Shown here piece by piece: positions 35,691 through 44,780 of a stretch of DNA of 64,000 bases (the first letter of the stretch is position 1; every line of letters starts with the position of its first letter). The position numbers and the translations under genes are program-made. The stretch spans positions 3,857,001-3,921,000 of the forward strand of contig NZ_CP154630.1 of assembly GCF_039555535.1 (NCBI RefSeq), given 5' to 3'. The DNA comes from Stenotrophomonas maltophilia (GTDB lineage: Bacteria > Pseudomonadota > Gammaproteobacteria > Xanthomonadales > Xanthomonadaceae). The notes under the pieces are model-generated. The model was not told the origin of the DNA. It searched no databases and saw only the letters and a program-made list of their open reading frames with translations.

Positions 35691-36048
35691 GGTCCAGCTC
35701 CTGGATCAGCTTCTTCAGTTCGGCAATGTCCTGCGCGCTCAGCTGCCCACGTTCGCTGAAGTGCGCCACCAGTGGCGCCACGCGGCCCTCGAAGACGCGT
35801 CCGATGAAGTCCTGGCTTTGCGCCTCCACCCAGGCCTGGCGCTGCAGCAGGGGCCGGTACAGATAGCGCCGGCCATCGCGCTCGGCGGCGATCGCGCCCT
35901 TGGTCAGCAGGCGGTTGAGCAGGGTCTTGATGGTCGGCTCGGCCCAGTCGCGATGGGCCAGCGCGGCCACCACGTCATCGGCACTACGTGGTGCCTGTTG
36001 CCACAGCACCTCCATCACAACGGCTTCGGCTTCGCTGATCGGGGTCAT
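35683..36048 (-). CDS. BlaI/MecI-family transcriptional repressor
   Basis: 121 residues. An N-terminal winged helix (SEAEAVVMEVLWQQAPRSADDVVAAL and EPTIKTLLNRLLTKGAIAAERDGRRYLY) and a C-terminal dimerisation helix pair (SAQDIAELKKLIQELD) are present, the standard penicillinase-repressor layout. It probably binds the palindromic sites at 36059-36089, just upstream of its ATG (36048), and controls the five-gene minus-strand cassette. It may also control the flavin reductase-like gene that starts at 36167 in the other direction. Its repressor cleavage site was not identified. Regulation by the adjacent M56 peptidase is inferred from family. Confidence 0.92.
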   Translation of the reverse strand: MTPISEAEAVVMEVLWQQAPRSADDVVAALAHRDWAEPTIKTLLNRLLTKGAIAAERDGRRYLYRPLLQRQAWVEAQSQDFIGRVFEGRVAPLVAHFSERGQLSAQDIAELKKLIQELDHD

Positions 36049-36058
36049 GGTTTACATC

Positions 36059-36089
36059 CGTAATCGACGATCTGATTACGCGCGTAATC
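36059..36089. promoter_or_regulatory. Candidate BlaI-type operator, three alternating half-sites
   Basis: CGTAATC (36059-36065), GATTACG (36074-36080) and CGTAATC (36083-36089). The last two form the perfect palindrome GATTACGCGCGTAATC, and the first two form an inverted pair with 8-bp spacing. They lie 11 bp upstream of the repressor start, in an AT-rich patch that would also contain its promoter. Confidence 0.7.
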
Positions 36090-36166
36090 GACTTGGCTGT
36101 CAAGTCCCTCGACTCCGGGTTCATCCCGGCTGCGCCAGCATCGGTTCCTCCCACCCCTGGCATCGG

Positions 36167-36724
36167 ATGAAAGCGCTGCCCAAGAAGGACTTCCCGGTCG
36201 AGCAGGCACGTCGCTTCCTCGAACCCGGCCCGATCGTGCTGGTCAGTACCGCGTGGCAGGGCCAGCGCAACCTGATGACGATGGGCTGGCACATGGTGAT
36301 GGGCTTCTCGCCTTCACTGGTCGCAACCTACCTGTGGAATGAAAACCACAGCCACGGCCTGGCCGTCGGCAGTGGCGAGTGCGTGATCAACGTACCCGGC
36401 GTGGAGCTGCTCGATACCGTGGTGGACATCGGCAACTGCAGTGGTCGCGAGGTCGACAAGTTCGCCCGGTTCGGGCTCGACGCGCTGCCCGCACGCGAGG
36501 TCGGCGCGCCGCTGGTCGGGCAATGCCACTCGAACTTCGAATGCCGCTTGTACGACGACAGCCAGGTGGCATCGAACAACCTGTTCATCTGGGAAATCGT
36601 GCGCGCACACGTAGCGCCACGGCCGAAGCTGCCGCGCACGGTGCACTACCGCGGCGATGGGCAGTTCATGGTGGCCGGCGCCGAAGTCTCGCGTCGACGG
36701 CGGTTCAAGCCCGACATGCTGTAA
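36167..36724 (+). CDS. Flavin reductase-like FMN-binding protein
   Basis: 185 residues. The split-barrel flavin reductase-like fold shows in PGPIVLVSTAWQGQRNLMTMGWHMVMGFSPSLVATYL near the N-terminus, ECVINVPGVELLDTVVDIGNCSGREVDKFARFGL in the middle, and RDGQF-like VHYRGDGQFMVAG at the end. Such proteins bind FMN and often reduce flavin or an unknown small molecule in the cytosol. The start is ATG 36167 (MKALPKKDFPVEQA); the ribosome site is weak. Divergent from the BlaI-type gene across its operator region, and 34 bp upstream of the CoA-transferase gene. Confidence 0.85.
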   Translation: MKALPKKDFPVEQARRFLEPGPIVLVSTAWQGQRNLMTMGWHMVMGFSPSLVATYLWNENHSHGLAVGSGECVINVPGVELLDTVVDIGNCSGREVDKFARFGLDALPAREVGAPLVGQCHSNFECRLYDDSQVASNNLFIWEIVRAHVAPRPKLPRTVHYRGDGQFMVAGAEVSRRRRFKPDML

Positions 36725-36758
36725 TGCCAGCACTCCCCCACACGCAGGACCGCCCCGC

Positions 36759-38711
36759 ATGACCGAACACCTCACCGACCTGGACGCCGCTGTCGACTGG
36801 TTGTTTGCGCGCGTGGACGGGCCGTTGCGGATCGGGGCACCGCTGGCGCTGGGCAAGCCGCACCGGCTGCTCAATGCCCTGTACGCGCGCGTCGAGCACG
36901 ACCCGTCGCGGCCGCTGCAGCTGTATACCGCGCTGTCGCTGAACCCGCCGAAGGCGCGCGGCAACGGCCTGGAAGCGCGCTTCATGGCACCGTTCACGCA
37001 GCGCCACTTCGGCGACGATTTCCCGCGCCTGGCCTATGCCGATGCGATCGCACGCGACGCGCTACCGGCACATGTGCAGGTGGAAGAGTTCTACATGCAG
37101 TCCGGCGCCCTGCTCGGTTCGCGCCAGGCGCAGTCCAGCTATACCAGCCTGAACTACACCCACGCCGCCGACGCGGTCGCCCAGCGCGCGCCGCAGGTGA
37201 TCGTGCAGAAGGTGGCGATGCGGCCGGATGATCGCCGGCTGTCGCTGTCATGCAACAACGACATCACCCAGGACACCCTGGATGCCATGGCCGCACGTGG
37301 CCTGCCGCGGCCCCTGCTGATCGCCGAGATCGACCCGCAGCTGCCCTACCTGGGCGGCTCGGCCACCGTGGATGTGTCGTTCTTCGATCTGGTGATCACC
37401 CCGCCGCCGCCGTACCCGGCACTGTTCGGCCTGCCGCGGCAGCCGGTCGGCGATGCCGACTACGCCATCGGCCTGTATGCCAGCACGCTGGTACGCGACG
37501 GCGGCACCCTGCAGATCGGCATCGGCACGCTGGCCGATGCGCTCAGCCATGCGCTGGTGCTGCGCCACACCGACAACGCGCGCTACCGCCGCGTGCTGCA
37601 CGCGCTGGACCCGCAGCTGGCCAGCCACCCGCTGGTGAAGGAGATTGGCGGGCTGGATCCGTTCGAGGTCGGCCTGTACGGCTGCAGCGAAATGCTCAAT
37701 GAGGGCTTCCGCCGGCTGGTGCAGACCGGGGTGATCAAGCGCAAGGTGCATGACGACCTGGCGCTGATGCAGCGCATCGAGAACGGCAGCACGCTGTCCA
37801 TCGACCACGCCACTCTGGCCGCCGAGGGAGAATACCTGCACGGCGCGTTCTACCTGGGCTCGCCGGAGTTCTACGAATGGCTGCGCACGCTGCCGGATGA
37901 CGAATGCCGTGCGATCGGCATGCGCAGGATCAGCGAGATCAACCAGCTGTACGGCGGCAACGAGACGCTGGAACGCCTGCAGCGCCGCCATGCGCGCTTC
38001 TTCAATTCCTGCATGATGGCCACCGCGCTGGGCGCAGCGGTGTCGGATGCGCTGGACGATGGACGTGTGGTGTCCGGCGTGGGCGGCCAGTACAACTTCG
38101 TGGCGATGGCCCATGCCCTGCCCGAAGCGCGCAGCGTGCTGATGTTCCGCGCCGCGCGTGACGACAAGGGGCGCCGCGAATCCAACGTGCGCTGGAACTA
38201 CGGGCACACCACCATTCCACGCCACCTGCGCGACATCTACCTCAACGAATACGGCATCGCCGATCTGCGCGGCTTGACCGACGAGGATTGCGTGCAGGCG
38301 ATGACCGCAATCACCGAGGCGCCGTTCCAGGGCGACCTGCTGCAACAGGCGCAGGCTGCACGCAAGCTGTTGAAGAGCACCCAGCCGGATCCCGAGCGCC
38401 TGCAGCGAAACACGCCGCAGGCATTGGCCGCCGCACTGGCACCGTTCCGTGCCGATGGCAGCCTGCCGGACTATCCGCTCGGCAGCGATTTCAACGAGAT
38501 TGAACAGGTGCTGGTGAAGGCGCTGGGATGGCTGAAGGCCAACACGCAGACCCGTGGCGACAAGCTGCGCACGGTCTGGGCGGCGCTGCGGCAACCGGCC
38601 GGCGACGGCGACGCGGTGTACCTGCAGCGCATGGGCCTGCAGGCGCCGAAGGATTTCGCCGAGCGCCTGGACGCGCGCCTGCTGCGCCTGGCGCTGGCGC
38701 GTACTGCGTAA
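36759..38711 (+). CDS. Acetyl-CoA hydrolase/transferase family protein, large
   Basis: 650 residues. The two CoA-transferase family I domains are recognisable. The N-terminal half carries NYTHAADAVAQRAPQVIVQK and IDPQLPYLGGSATVDVSFFDLV. The C-terminal half carries MFFNSCMM-type FNSCMMATALGAAVSDALDDGRVVSGVGGQYNFVAMA, where GVGGQ.NF is the family signature, and IYLNEYGIADLRGLTDEDCVQAM. It would move CoA between short-chain acids or hydrolyse acyl-CoA. It is longer than the usual 430-510 residues because of about 150 extra residues between the two halves and at the N-terminus. The ATG at 36759 follows the flavin-reductase-like gene by 34 bp. Substrate unknown. Confidence 0.88.
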   Translation: MTEHLTDLDAAVDWLFARVDGPLRIGAPLALGKPHRLLNALYARVEHDPSRPLQLYTALSLNPPKARGNGLEARFMAPFTQRHFGDDFPRLAYADAIARDALPAHVQVEEFYMQSGALLGSRQAQSSYTSLNYTHAADAVAQRAPQVIVQKVAMRPDDRRLSLSCNNDITQDTLDAMAARGLPRPLLIAEIDPQLPYLGGSATVDVSFFDLVITPPPPYPALFGLPRQPVGDADYAIGLYASTLVRDGGTLQIGIGTLADALSHALVLRHTDNARYRRVLHALDPQLASHPLVKEIGGLDPFEVGLYGCSEMLNEGFRRLVQTGVIKRKVHDDLALMQRIENGSTLSIDHATLAAEGEYLHGAFYLGSPEFYEWLRTLPDDECRAIGMRRISEINQLYGGNETLERLQRRHARFFNSCMMATALGAAVSDALDDGRVVSGVGGQYNFVAMAHALPEARSVLMFRAARDDKGRRESNVRWNYGHTTIPRHLRDIYLNEYGIADLRGLTDEDCVQAMTAITEAPFQGDLLQQAQAARKLLKSTQPDPERLQRNTPQALAAALAPFRADGSLPDYPLGSDFNEIEQVLVKALGWLKANTQTRGDKLRTVWAALRQPAGDGDAVYLQRMGLQAPKDFAERLDARLLRLALARTA

Positions 38712-38722
38712 TCACGCGTACG

Positions 38723-38780
38723 GTAGCGCCGGGCCATCCCCGGCGAAAAAGCATCAGTGCCAACCAAGGTTGGCACCTAC
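38723..38780. repeat. Pair of GTAG palindromes (SMAG-type)
   Basis: GTAGCGCCGGGCCATCCCC on the plus strand (38723-38745) and a GTAG palindrome on the minus strand (38759-38780, GCCAACCAAGGTTGGC body), head to head between the CoA-transferase and NADAR genes. Confidence 0.75.
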
Positions 38781-38810
38781 CAGGGCACGGCGGCACGCTA
38801 TGCTGTGGCG

Positions 38811-39359
38811 ATGAACGATGATTCCCGTTTCCTGCATGATCTGCAGCAGCGCGAGGCTTCAGGCGAAGACCTGCGTTACCTCTGCTTCTGGGGCCACCAG
38901 CCGCCGCGCAGCGGAGTTTCTGCGTCCTGTTTCAGCCAGTGGTATGACGCCGGCTTCGAGATCGATGGCGTGCACTACCGCACCGCCGAGCACTACATGA
39001 TGGCCGGAAAGGCGCGTCTGTTCGGCGCCACCAAGCTGCTTGAGAAGATCGTCGCCAGCACCACGCCGGACAAGGCCAAGGCTTTCGGCCGCCAGATCGA
39101 AGGCTTCGATGAAGCGCGCTGGACGCAGGCCCGCTACGACCTGGTGGTGGAAGGCAACAGGGCCAAGTTCGCGCAGAACCCGGAACTTGGGGCGTTCCTG
39201 CGTGCGACCGCAGGCTGGGTGCTGGTCGAAGCCAGCCCGGTGGATTTCATCTGGGGCATCGGCCTGGCCAAGGATCACGCCGACGCGCACAACCCGGCGC
39301 AGTGGCGCGGATTGAACCTGCTGGGGTTTGCGCTGATGGACGTGCGGGACGCAATGTAA
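38811..39359 (+). CDS. NADAR family N-glycosidase-like protein (YbiA-like)
   Basis: 182 residues. NADAR/DUF1768 motifs are present: YLCFWGHQPP near the N-terminus, the active-site YRTAEHYMMAGKARLF (E and H of the family), ARYDLVVEGNRAKFAQNPELGAFLRATAGWVLVEASP, and DFIWGIGL near the end. The family includes riboflavin-pathway intermediate hydrolases (RibX/YbiA) and ADP-ribose-related hydrolases. It would cleave an N-glycosidic bond; which compound cannot be told. The start ATG 38811 is the natural fit to the family length; no clear ribosome site. A single gene followed by a SMAG repeat and a terminator. Confidence 0.9.
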   Translation: MNDDSRFLHDLQQREASGEDLRYLCFWGHQPPRSGVSASCFSQWYDAGFEIDGVHYRTAEHYMMAGKARLFGATKLLEKIVASTTPDKAKAFGRQIEGFDEARWTQARYDLVVEGNRAKFAQNPELGAFLRATAGWVLVEASPVDFIWGIGLAKDHADAHNPAQWRGLNLLGFALMDVRDAM

Positions 39360-39363
39360 CGCT

Positions 39364-39387
39364 CATCCACGCATGGCGTGGATCTAC
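39364..39387 (-). repeat. SMAG-type palindrome
   Basis: ATCCACGCATGGCGTGGAT body with GTAG on the minus strand, 5 bp after the NADAR stop codon. The same sequence occurs at 13445 and 50121. Confidence 0.8.
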
Positions 39388-39427
39388 TGGCACGGCGGCC
39401 GATTCGTTTCGCCCCACAGAAAAAGAG

Positions 39428-39451
39428 AAAGGCCGGCTTGCGCCGGCCTTT
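39428..39451 (-). terminator. Terminator of tkt (bidirectional)
   Basis: 10-bp stem AAAGGCCGGC/GCCGGCCTTT with a TTGC loop. On the minus strand it is followed by CTCTTTTTCTG, 24 bp after the tkt stop. The plus strand also shows a short T-rich tail, so it may serve the convergent NADAR gene. Confidence 0.85.
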
Positions 39452-39474
39452 CCTTCATCACGCTGCGATGCTGC

Positions 39475-41472
39475 TTACAGCGCCTTGGCAGCTTCCACCA
39501 CATGGGCGGTGGTGATGCCGAAGTGCTTGTACAGCTGGTCGGCCGGGGCCGAGGCACCGAAGGTGTCGATACCGATCACGGCACCGTCCAGGCCGACGAA
39601 CTGGCGCCAGAAACCGGTGACGCCGGCTTCCACGGCCACGCGCTTGCGCACGGCGTTCGGCAGCACCGATTCACGGTAGGCCGCATCCTGGCGCAGGAAC
39701 ACGTCGGTGGACGGCATCGAGACCACGCGGGTCTTGAGGCCGGCCGCGTCCAGCTGGGCCTTGGCTTCGGTGGCCAGCGAGACTTCCGAACCGGTGGCGA
39801 TCAGGATCACGTCCGGGGTACCGGCAGCGTCGGCCAGCACGTAACCACCGCGCTCGATCTGGGCGATCTGCTCGGCGTTGCGCGGCTGGTGCGGCAGGTT
39901 CTGGCGGCTGAACACCAGGCAGCTCGGGCCGTCCTGGCGGGTGATCGCGGCCTTCCAGCTCACGGCCGACTCGACCGCATCGCACGGGCGCCACACATCG
40001 TTGTTCGGGATGTAGCGCAGCGAGGCCAGGTGCTCCACCGGCTGGTGGGTCGGGCCGTCTTCGCCCAGGCCGATCGAATCGTGGGTGTAGACGTGGATGG
40101 CGTGGGCCGGGATCAGCGCGCTCATGCGCACACCGTTGCGGGCGTAATCGCTGAACACCAGGAAGGTGGCGTCGAACGGAATGAAGCCACCGTGCAGGGC
40201 CAGGCCGTTGGCAATGGCGGTCATGCCGAACTCGCGCACGCCGTAGTACACGTAGTTGGCGTTGGCGTCGTCGCTGGCGACCGACTTGCTGCCCTTCCAC
40301 AGGGTCAGGTTCGAGTGCGCCAGGTCAGCCGAGCCACCGACGATTTCCGGCAGCAGCGGTGCGTAGGCTTCGATGGCCAGCTGCGAGGCCTTGCGCGAGG
40401 CGATCGTCGGGCCTTCAGCGGCGACCTGGGCGATGTAGGCATCGGCCTTGGCAACGAAGTCGGCCGGCAGTTCGCCGTGCGAGCGACGGGTCAGTTCGGC
40501 GGCTTCGCCCGGGTACTGGCTGGCGTACTTGTCGAACAGCTGTTCCCACTCGGCCTGGCGCAGGGTGCCGGCGCCATTGGCGCGCCAGCCGTCGTAGATC
40601 GCCTGCGGGATCTCGAACGGACCGTATTCCCAGCCCAGCTGCTTGCGGGTGGCTTCCAGTTCGTCCTTGCCCAGCGGGGCACCGTGGCTGGATTCCTTGC
40701 CCGCCTTGTTCGGCGAACCAAAACCAATGGTGGTGCGGCAGCAGATCAGGGTCGGCTTGTCGTTCTGCGACAGCGCGGCCTCGATGCCGGCCTTGATGCT
40801 TTCCGGGTCATGGCCGTCGACGTCGCGGACCACGTTCCAGCCATAGGCCTCGAAACGCTCCGGGGTGTTGTCGGTGAACCAGCCCTCGACGTTGCCGTCG
40901 ATGGAGATGTGGTTGTTGTCCCAGAAGCAGACCAGCTTGTGCAGGCCCCAGGTACCGGCCAGCGACGCCGCTTCATGCGACACGCCTTCCATCAGGCAGC
41001 CATCGCCCATGAACACCCAGGTGCGGTGGTCGACCACTTCCAGCTCCGGGCGGTTGAAGCGCTGTGCCAGCAGCTTCTCGGCCAGGGCGAAGCCCACGGC
41101 ATTGGCGAAACCCTGGCCCAGCGGGCCGGTGGTGGTTTCCACGCCCGGGGTCTCGTGGCGTTCCGGGTGACCGGCGGTGTGGCTGCCCAGCTGGCGGAAC
41201 AGCTTCAGCTGCTCGATCGGCAGGTCGTAGCCGCTCAGGTGCAGCAGCGCGTACTGCAGCATCGAACCGTGGCCGTTGGACAGCACGAAGCGGTCGCGGT
41301 TGAACCAGTGCGGATTGCTCGGGTTATGGCGGAGGTAGTCGTTCCAGAGGACTTCGGCGATATCGGCCATGCCCATGGGCATGCCGGGGTGGCCGGACTT
41401 TGCGGTTTCAACCGCATCGGCGGCAAGGAAGCGGATGGCGTTGGCCAACTGGCGACGGGTAGGCTGCGTCAT
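39475..41472 (-). CDS. tkt: Transketolase
   Basis: 665 residues, normal length. ThDP-binding motif [18 protein letters not shown]...WDNN near residues 155-190, N-terminal substrate residue in [27 protein letters not shown], and the Pyr domain with [14 protein letters not shown] and [19 protein letters not shown]. It transfers two-carbon ketol units in the pentose phosphate pathway, linking it to the gap/fba products made from the neighbouring glycolytic genes. The ATG at 41472 ([15 protein letters not shown]) is the family start; the frame upstream of it is not coding. It has its own terminator. Confidence 0.97.
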   Translation of the reverse strand: MTQPTRRQLANAIRFLAADAVETAKSGHPGMPMGMADIAEVLWNDYLRHNPSNPHWFNRDRFVLSNGHGSMLQYALLHLSGYDLPIEQLKLFRQLGSHTAGHPERHETPGVETTTGPLGQGFANAVGFALAEKLLAQRFNRPELEVVDHRTWVFMGDGCLMEGVSHEAASLAGTWGLHKLVCFWDNNHISIDGNVEGWFTDNTPERFEAYGWNVVRDVDGHDPESIKAGIEAALSQNDKPTLICCRTTIGFGSPNKAGKESSHGAPLGKDELEATRKQLGWEYGPFEIPQAIYDGWRANGAGTLRQAEWEQLFDKYASQYPGEAAELTRRSHGELPADFVAKADAYIAQVAAEGPTIASRKASQLAIEAYAPLLPEIVGGSADLAHSNLTLWKGSKSVASDDANANYVYYGVREFGMTAIANGLALHGGFIPFDATFLVFSDYARNGVRMSALIPAHAIHVYTHDSIGLGEDGPTHQPVEHLASLRYIPNNDVWRPCDAVESAVSWKAAITRQDGPSCLVFSRQNLPHQPRNAEQIAQIERGGYVLADAAGTPDVILIATGSEVSLATEAKAQLDAAGLKTRVVSMPSTDVFLRQDAAYRESVLPNAVRKRVAVEAGVTGFWRQFVGLDGAVIGIDTFGASAPADQLYKHFGITTAHVVEAAKAL

Positions 41473-41619
41473 GGTTCTGTCGGAATCGGGAGGCGGCCGC
41501 GGACGTGCGGGCGGCCTATTGTCCCATAGTCGCCGGGCGGGGGGTCGGTTCACGGTGCCCGGTCGTGGCGGCCGCTGGCCGGCGGCGGCGTGGTCTCCGC
41601 CGGATTCCGCATGTGAAAA

Positions 41620-41659
41620 GGGGTCGGATACCTTTCCCTGCGGAAAGGAATCCGACCCC
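41620..41659 (-). terminator. GGGGTCGGA palindrome acting as likely terminator of the symporter gene
   Basis: 18-bp stem (41620-41637 with 41642-41659, one mismatch), GGGGTCGGATACCTTTCC against its complement, with loop CTGC. It is a member of the GGGGTCAGA family. On the minus strand it is followed by TTTTCAC, 28 bp after the symporter stop at 41688, so this copy can terminate transcription. Confidence 0.75.
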
Positions 41660-41687
41660 GATCAGGTCGCCAGCTGTGGCGTTGGAC

Positions 41688-43007
41688 TTAGTCCTGCTGC
41701 GGGCCCAGCGCCGGGCCGTCGTGGGACTCGCCCTTGGCCACCAAGGTGGTCAGGGCCAGGTCGCCGGTCACGTTCAGCGCGGTACGGCACATGTCCAGGA
41801 AGTGGTTCACGCCCAGGATCAGGCCGATGCCCAGCGGGTTAACGCCGACCATCGCACAGATCATCGCCACCACCGGCAGCGAGCCCGACGGCACGCCGGC
41901 GGTACCGATGCCACCAAGGATGCAGACCGCCATCACCATGATCTGCTGGCCGATGCTCAGGTCCACGCCGAAGAACTGGGCCAGGAAGATCACCGTCACG
42001 CCCTCGAACAGCGCGGTGCCGTTCTGGTTGGCGGTGGCGCCCACGGTCAGCACGAAGCGCGACACGCGCTGCGGCAGGCCCATCTGGTCGGCCACGCGCA
42101 GCGCGGTCGGCAGGGTGGCGTTGCTGGAGGCGGTGGAGAACGCCATCACCGTCGCTTCCTGGGTATCGCGGAAGAACGACAGCGGCGAACGGCCGGACAG
42201 CCACACCGCAGTGCCGTAGGTCACGACCATGTGCAGGCCCAGCGCCAGCACCACCACGCCCACGTAGGCACCGAGGCGGATGATCAGTTCGAAGCCGAAC
42301 AGTGCGGCCAGGTTGAACATGAAGCAGGCCACCGCATACGGGGCCAGGCGGATGACCAGGTTGATCAGGGTCATCGAGATTTCAAACACGCCTTCGATGG
42401 CGCGGCGCAACGGGGCGACCTTCTCGTTGTCGGTCAGCACCATGCCGATGCCGAACATCAGCGCGAAGAACATCAGCGACAGGATCGCACCGTTGTCCGA
42501 CGCCGCCTGCAGCACGTTGCTCGGCACGATCGACAGCAGCATGTCCATGCCCTTCGGCGTGCCATGGATGCCGGCAACGATTTCCTTGCTGCGCTCGGCG
42601 TTCTCCGAAAGCATCATGGCGGCGACCTGCGGATCGACGCCGGCGCCCGGCTTGAGCAGGTTGACCAGCACCAGGCCGATGCCCACGGCGATGCCGGACA
42701 GCAGCACGGTGTAGGCCAGGGTCTTCCAGCCGATGCGGCCGAGGGCGCGGATGTCGCCCATCTCCGACACGCCCATGATCAGCGCCGAGAAGATCAGCGG
42801 CACGATCAGCATGAAGATCAGGTTGAGGAACAGGCCCGACGCCGGGGTGGTGACGTAGTCCATTACCCACTTGGCACCGGCCTGCAGACCATCGACGCTG
42901 CCGCCCAGGGCGTGCACGATCAGTCCCAGGACCAGGCCGATCGCAAAGCCGATGCCCATCTTCCAATGCAGGGGCAACTTCTTCTTGTCGGCAGCAGCTG
43001 CTGTCAT
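41688..43007 (-). CDS. Dicarboxylate/amino-acid:cation symporter (DAACS; GltP/DctA-like)
   Basis: 439 residues. Eight membrane helices and two re-entrant hairpins typical of the family. The serine-rich re-entrant loop is seen as [11 protein letters not shown] (about residue 280), the Na+ site [10 protein letters not shown] and the substrate-binding [20 protein letters not shown] and [11 protein letters not shown] near the C-terminus. It would import C4-dicarboxylates, glutamate or aspartate with Na+ or H+. The inner-membrane ATG 43007 is used. Its downstream palindrome is a plausible terminator. Substrate preference (DctA or GltP) is not resolved. Confidence 0.93.
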   Translation of the reverse strand: MTAAAADKKKLPLHWKMGIGFAIGLVLGLIVHALGGSVDGLQAGAKWVMDYVTTPASGLFLNLIFMLIVPLIFSALIMGVSEMGDIRALGRIGWKTLAYTVLLSGIAVGIGLVLVNLLKPGAGVDPQVAAMMLSENAERSKEIVAGIHGTPKGMDMLLSIVPSNVLQAASDNGAILSLMFFALMFGIGMVLTDNEKVAPLRRAIEGVFEISMTLINLVIRLAPYAVACFMFNLAALFGFELIIRLGAYVGVVVLALGLHMVVTYGTAVWLSGRSPLSFFRDTQEATVMAFSTASSNATLPTALRVADQMGLPQRVSRFVLTVGATANQNGTALFEGVTVIFLAQFFGVDLSIGQQIMVMAVCILGGIGTAGVPSGSLPVVAMICAMVGVNPLGIGLILGVNHFLDMCRTALNVTGDLALTTLVAKGESHDGPALGPQQD

Positions 43008-43064
43008 ACGCGGGTTTCCTCGAAAAATGAATGCACTCTAACAAAGCGCGCAAGCGACGCCGGT

Positions 43065-44780
43065 TCAGGTTCGCCGCGGTGGATACAGCGGCGCCAGGCC
43101 AGTGTCGGCGGGGCCGGCAGCCGTCGACCAGTGCGGTCCGTCACGGAAGACCTCGCGCAGACGCGAACGCAGCGATGCCAGATCGCCCTGCCCGCCCCAG
43201 CGTGCCTGCTGCAGGTCCTGCAGCACCTGGCGCTGGGCCGGGTCATCCAACCGCGCAACGACCTGCTCGATGCGTTCGACGCCGGCCATCGCGCACAGCT
43301 GTGCCTCGACCTGCTCGAACCCTTCGCCATCCAGCGTGCGGCGCAGTTCGGCCAAGCCAGCACGTCCGCTCGCCACAATCGGCACAGAGGGCTTGCCAGC
43401 TACCGGCGCCGCCGCACGCGGTCGGCGGCCTCGCTGCCAGCCCCACAACAGGGTCAACAGCCACAGCAACGCCAGGCCGACGGCCGCGCCCATCCACGGC
43501 CACGGACGTTCGGCCAGGCCACCGGCACGCGGATCGGTCGCGGCGATGCGGCTGTCCTGGCCATCGCTGCCGGGCAGCGCGGCATCGGTATCGATTGGCG
43601 GCGGCGGTGCCGGCGAGGTGCTGCCAGCGCCATTGCCCGCCGCGACCGTCAGTGTCAGATCCGGCAGCTTCGCCTCCTGCGCCTTGCCTGCGCGCACATC
43701 CCACCACGGCAGGCGTGTACCGGGCACCACCAGCGAGCCGGGCTGGCGCGGCACGATCGAATAGCGGCGGGTGATCTTCAGCCGCGGCGTGCTGCCATTG
43801 AACGATTCTTCGTACTGCGCAGGTTCGGCGAATACCTGCGCGGCACTGCCGACATCGGGCACCGGCAGGTCGGTGAACTGCGCGCGGGTTGCCCCTTCGG
43901 CAACCGCTTCGACCACCACATTGGCCGCTTCGCCCGTACGGGCACTGGTCGGTGCACTGGTGTAGCGCAGCTGCAGGCTCTGCAGCGGCAGCCACGGTTG
44001 TGGCGCCTGCGCCGGTTGCGCCTGCACCTGCAACGTGCGGTCGGCGCCGGTGGCGTTCATGCGCCCGTCGCCACCGCCGAAGAAGTCGTCGAAGAAGCCA
44101 CCGGCGCTGCGGCCGTTGAAGCGCGCACCTGCGAGGCGCAGGGTGCCGCTGCGCTCCGGGATCAGCAGGAAGCGACGCTCGACCATGTTGTAACGGCGGC
44201 CGTTGACCTGGCGCACATCGGTGCGGTCATCGCCCACGCGCTGCAGCGACGCACCGGCCGGTGTATCCAGCACCAGCTCGCCCGACGCCAGCTGTGATGC
44301 GAAATACAGGCGCACGACCACGCCCACGCTCTGCTGCACATAGGGCGTCTCATCATCGACAACGGTCTCGATGAAGGCCATCGCATTGCTGTCGGGGCCG
44401 GCGACGGCAGCGGCGTCCACCTGCAGGGTCAGCGGCGCGGTACGTGCACTGCCCACCTGCAGGCCCGGAATCACAAGCGCTCCGCTGCGCCGTGGCGTCA
44501 GTGCCACGCCATACAGATTGCGCTGCTGCATGCTGCCATTGCTCCACTCCACCTGGCGGCTGCTGGTCTGCCCGCTCAGATCGAAGTCGTTGCGCAGCAG
44601 GGTGAAGTCCGGCGCGCCCTGGTCGCTCTCAACGTTGAGGGTGACCGTGTCGCCCATCGCGATGCGGTCACGGTCAAGCCAGGCCCGCGGTTGCGCCCAG
44701 GCCAGCAGCGGCAGCCACAACAGCAGCGCCGCCAGAACGTTCCGTGGCCAGCGCCCATGCATGTTGATCGCCCGCGTCAT
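43065..44780 (-). CDS. BatD/BatE-type protein of the Bat (aerotolerance) operon
   Basis: 571 residues. A signal peptide (cleavage near AWA, residue 29) is followed by the BatD-type oxygen-tolerance domain made of several Ig-like segments (YGVALTPRRSGALVIPGLQV is the typical hallmark, then QRRFLLIPERSGTLRL). A transmembrane helix lies at about residue 440-460 and a cytosolic helical tail of about 110 residues follows (AAPVAGKPSV...EVFRDGP). Its ATG overlaps the batB/C stop by 4 bp. Bat proteins form a membrane complex with MoxR ATPase; the precise function is unsettled. Last gene of the operon; a 57-bp gap to the dicarboxylate symporter. Confidence 0.85.
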   Translation of the reverse strand: MTRAINMHGRWPRNVLAALLLWLPLLAWAQPRAWLDRDRIAMGDTVTLNVESDQGAPDFTLLRNDFDLSGQTSSRQVEWSNGSMQQRNLYGVALTPRRSGALVIPGLQVGSARTAPLTLQVDAAAVAGPDSNAMAFIETVVDDETPYVQQSVGVVVRLYFASQLASGELVLDTPAGASLQRVGDDRTDVRQVNGRRYNMVERRFLLIPERSGTLRLAGARFNGRSAGGFFDDFFGGGDGRMNATGADRTLQVQAQPAQAPQPWLPLQSLQLRYTSAPTSARTGEAANVVVEAVAEGATRAQFTDLPVPDVGSAAQVFAEPAQYEESFNGSTPRLKITRRYSIVPRQPGSLVVPGTRLPWWDVRAGKAQEAKLPDLTLTVAAGNGAGSTSPAPPPPIDTDAALPGSDGQDSRIAATDPRAGGLAERPWPWMGAAVGLALLWLLTLLWGWQRGRRPRAAAPVAGKPSVPIVASGRAGLAELRRTLDGEGFEQVEAQLCAMAGVERIEQVVARLDDPAQRQVLQDLQQARWGGQGDLASLRSRLREVFRDGPHWSTAAGPADTGLAPLYPPRRT

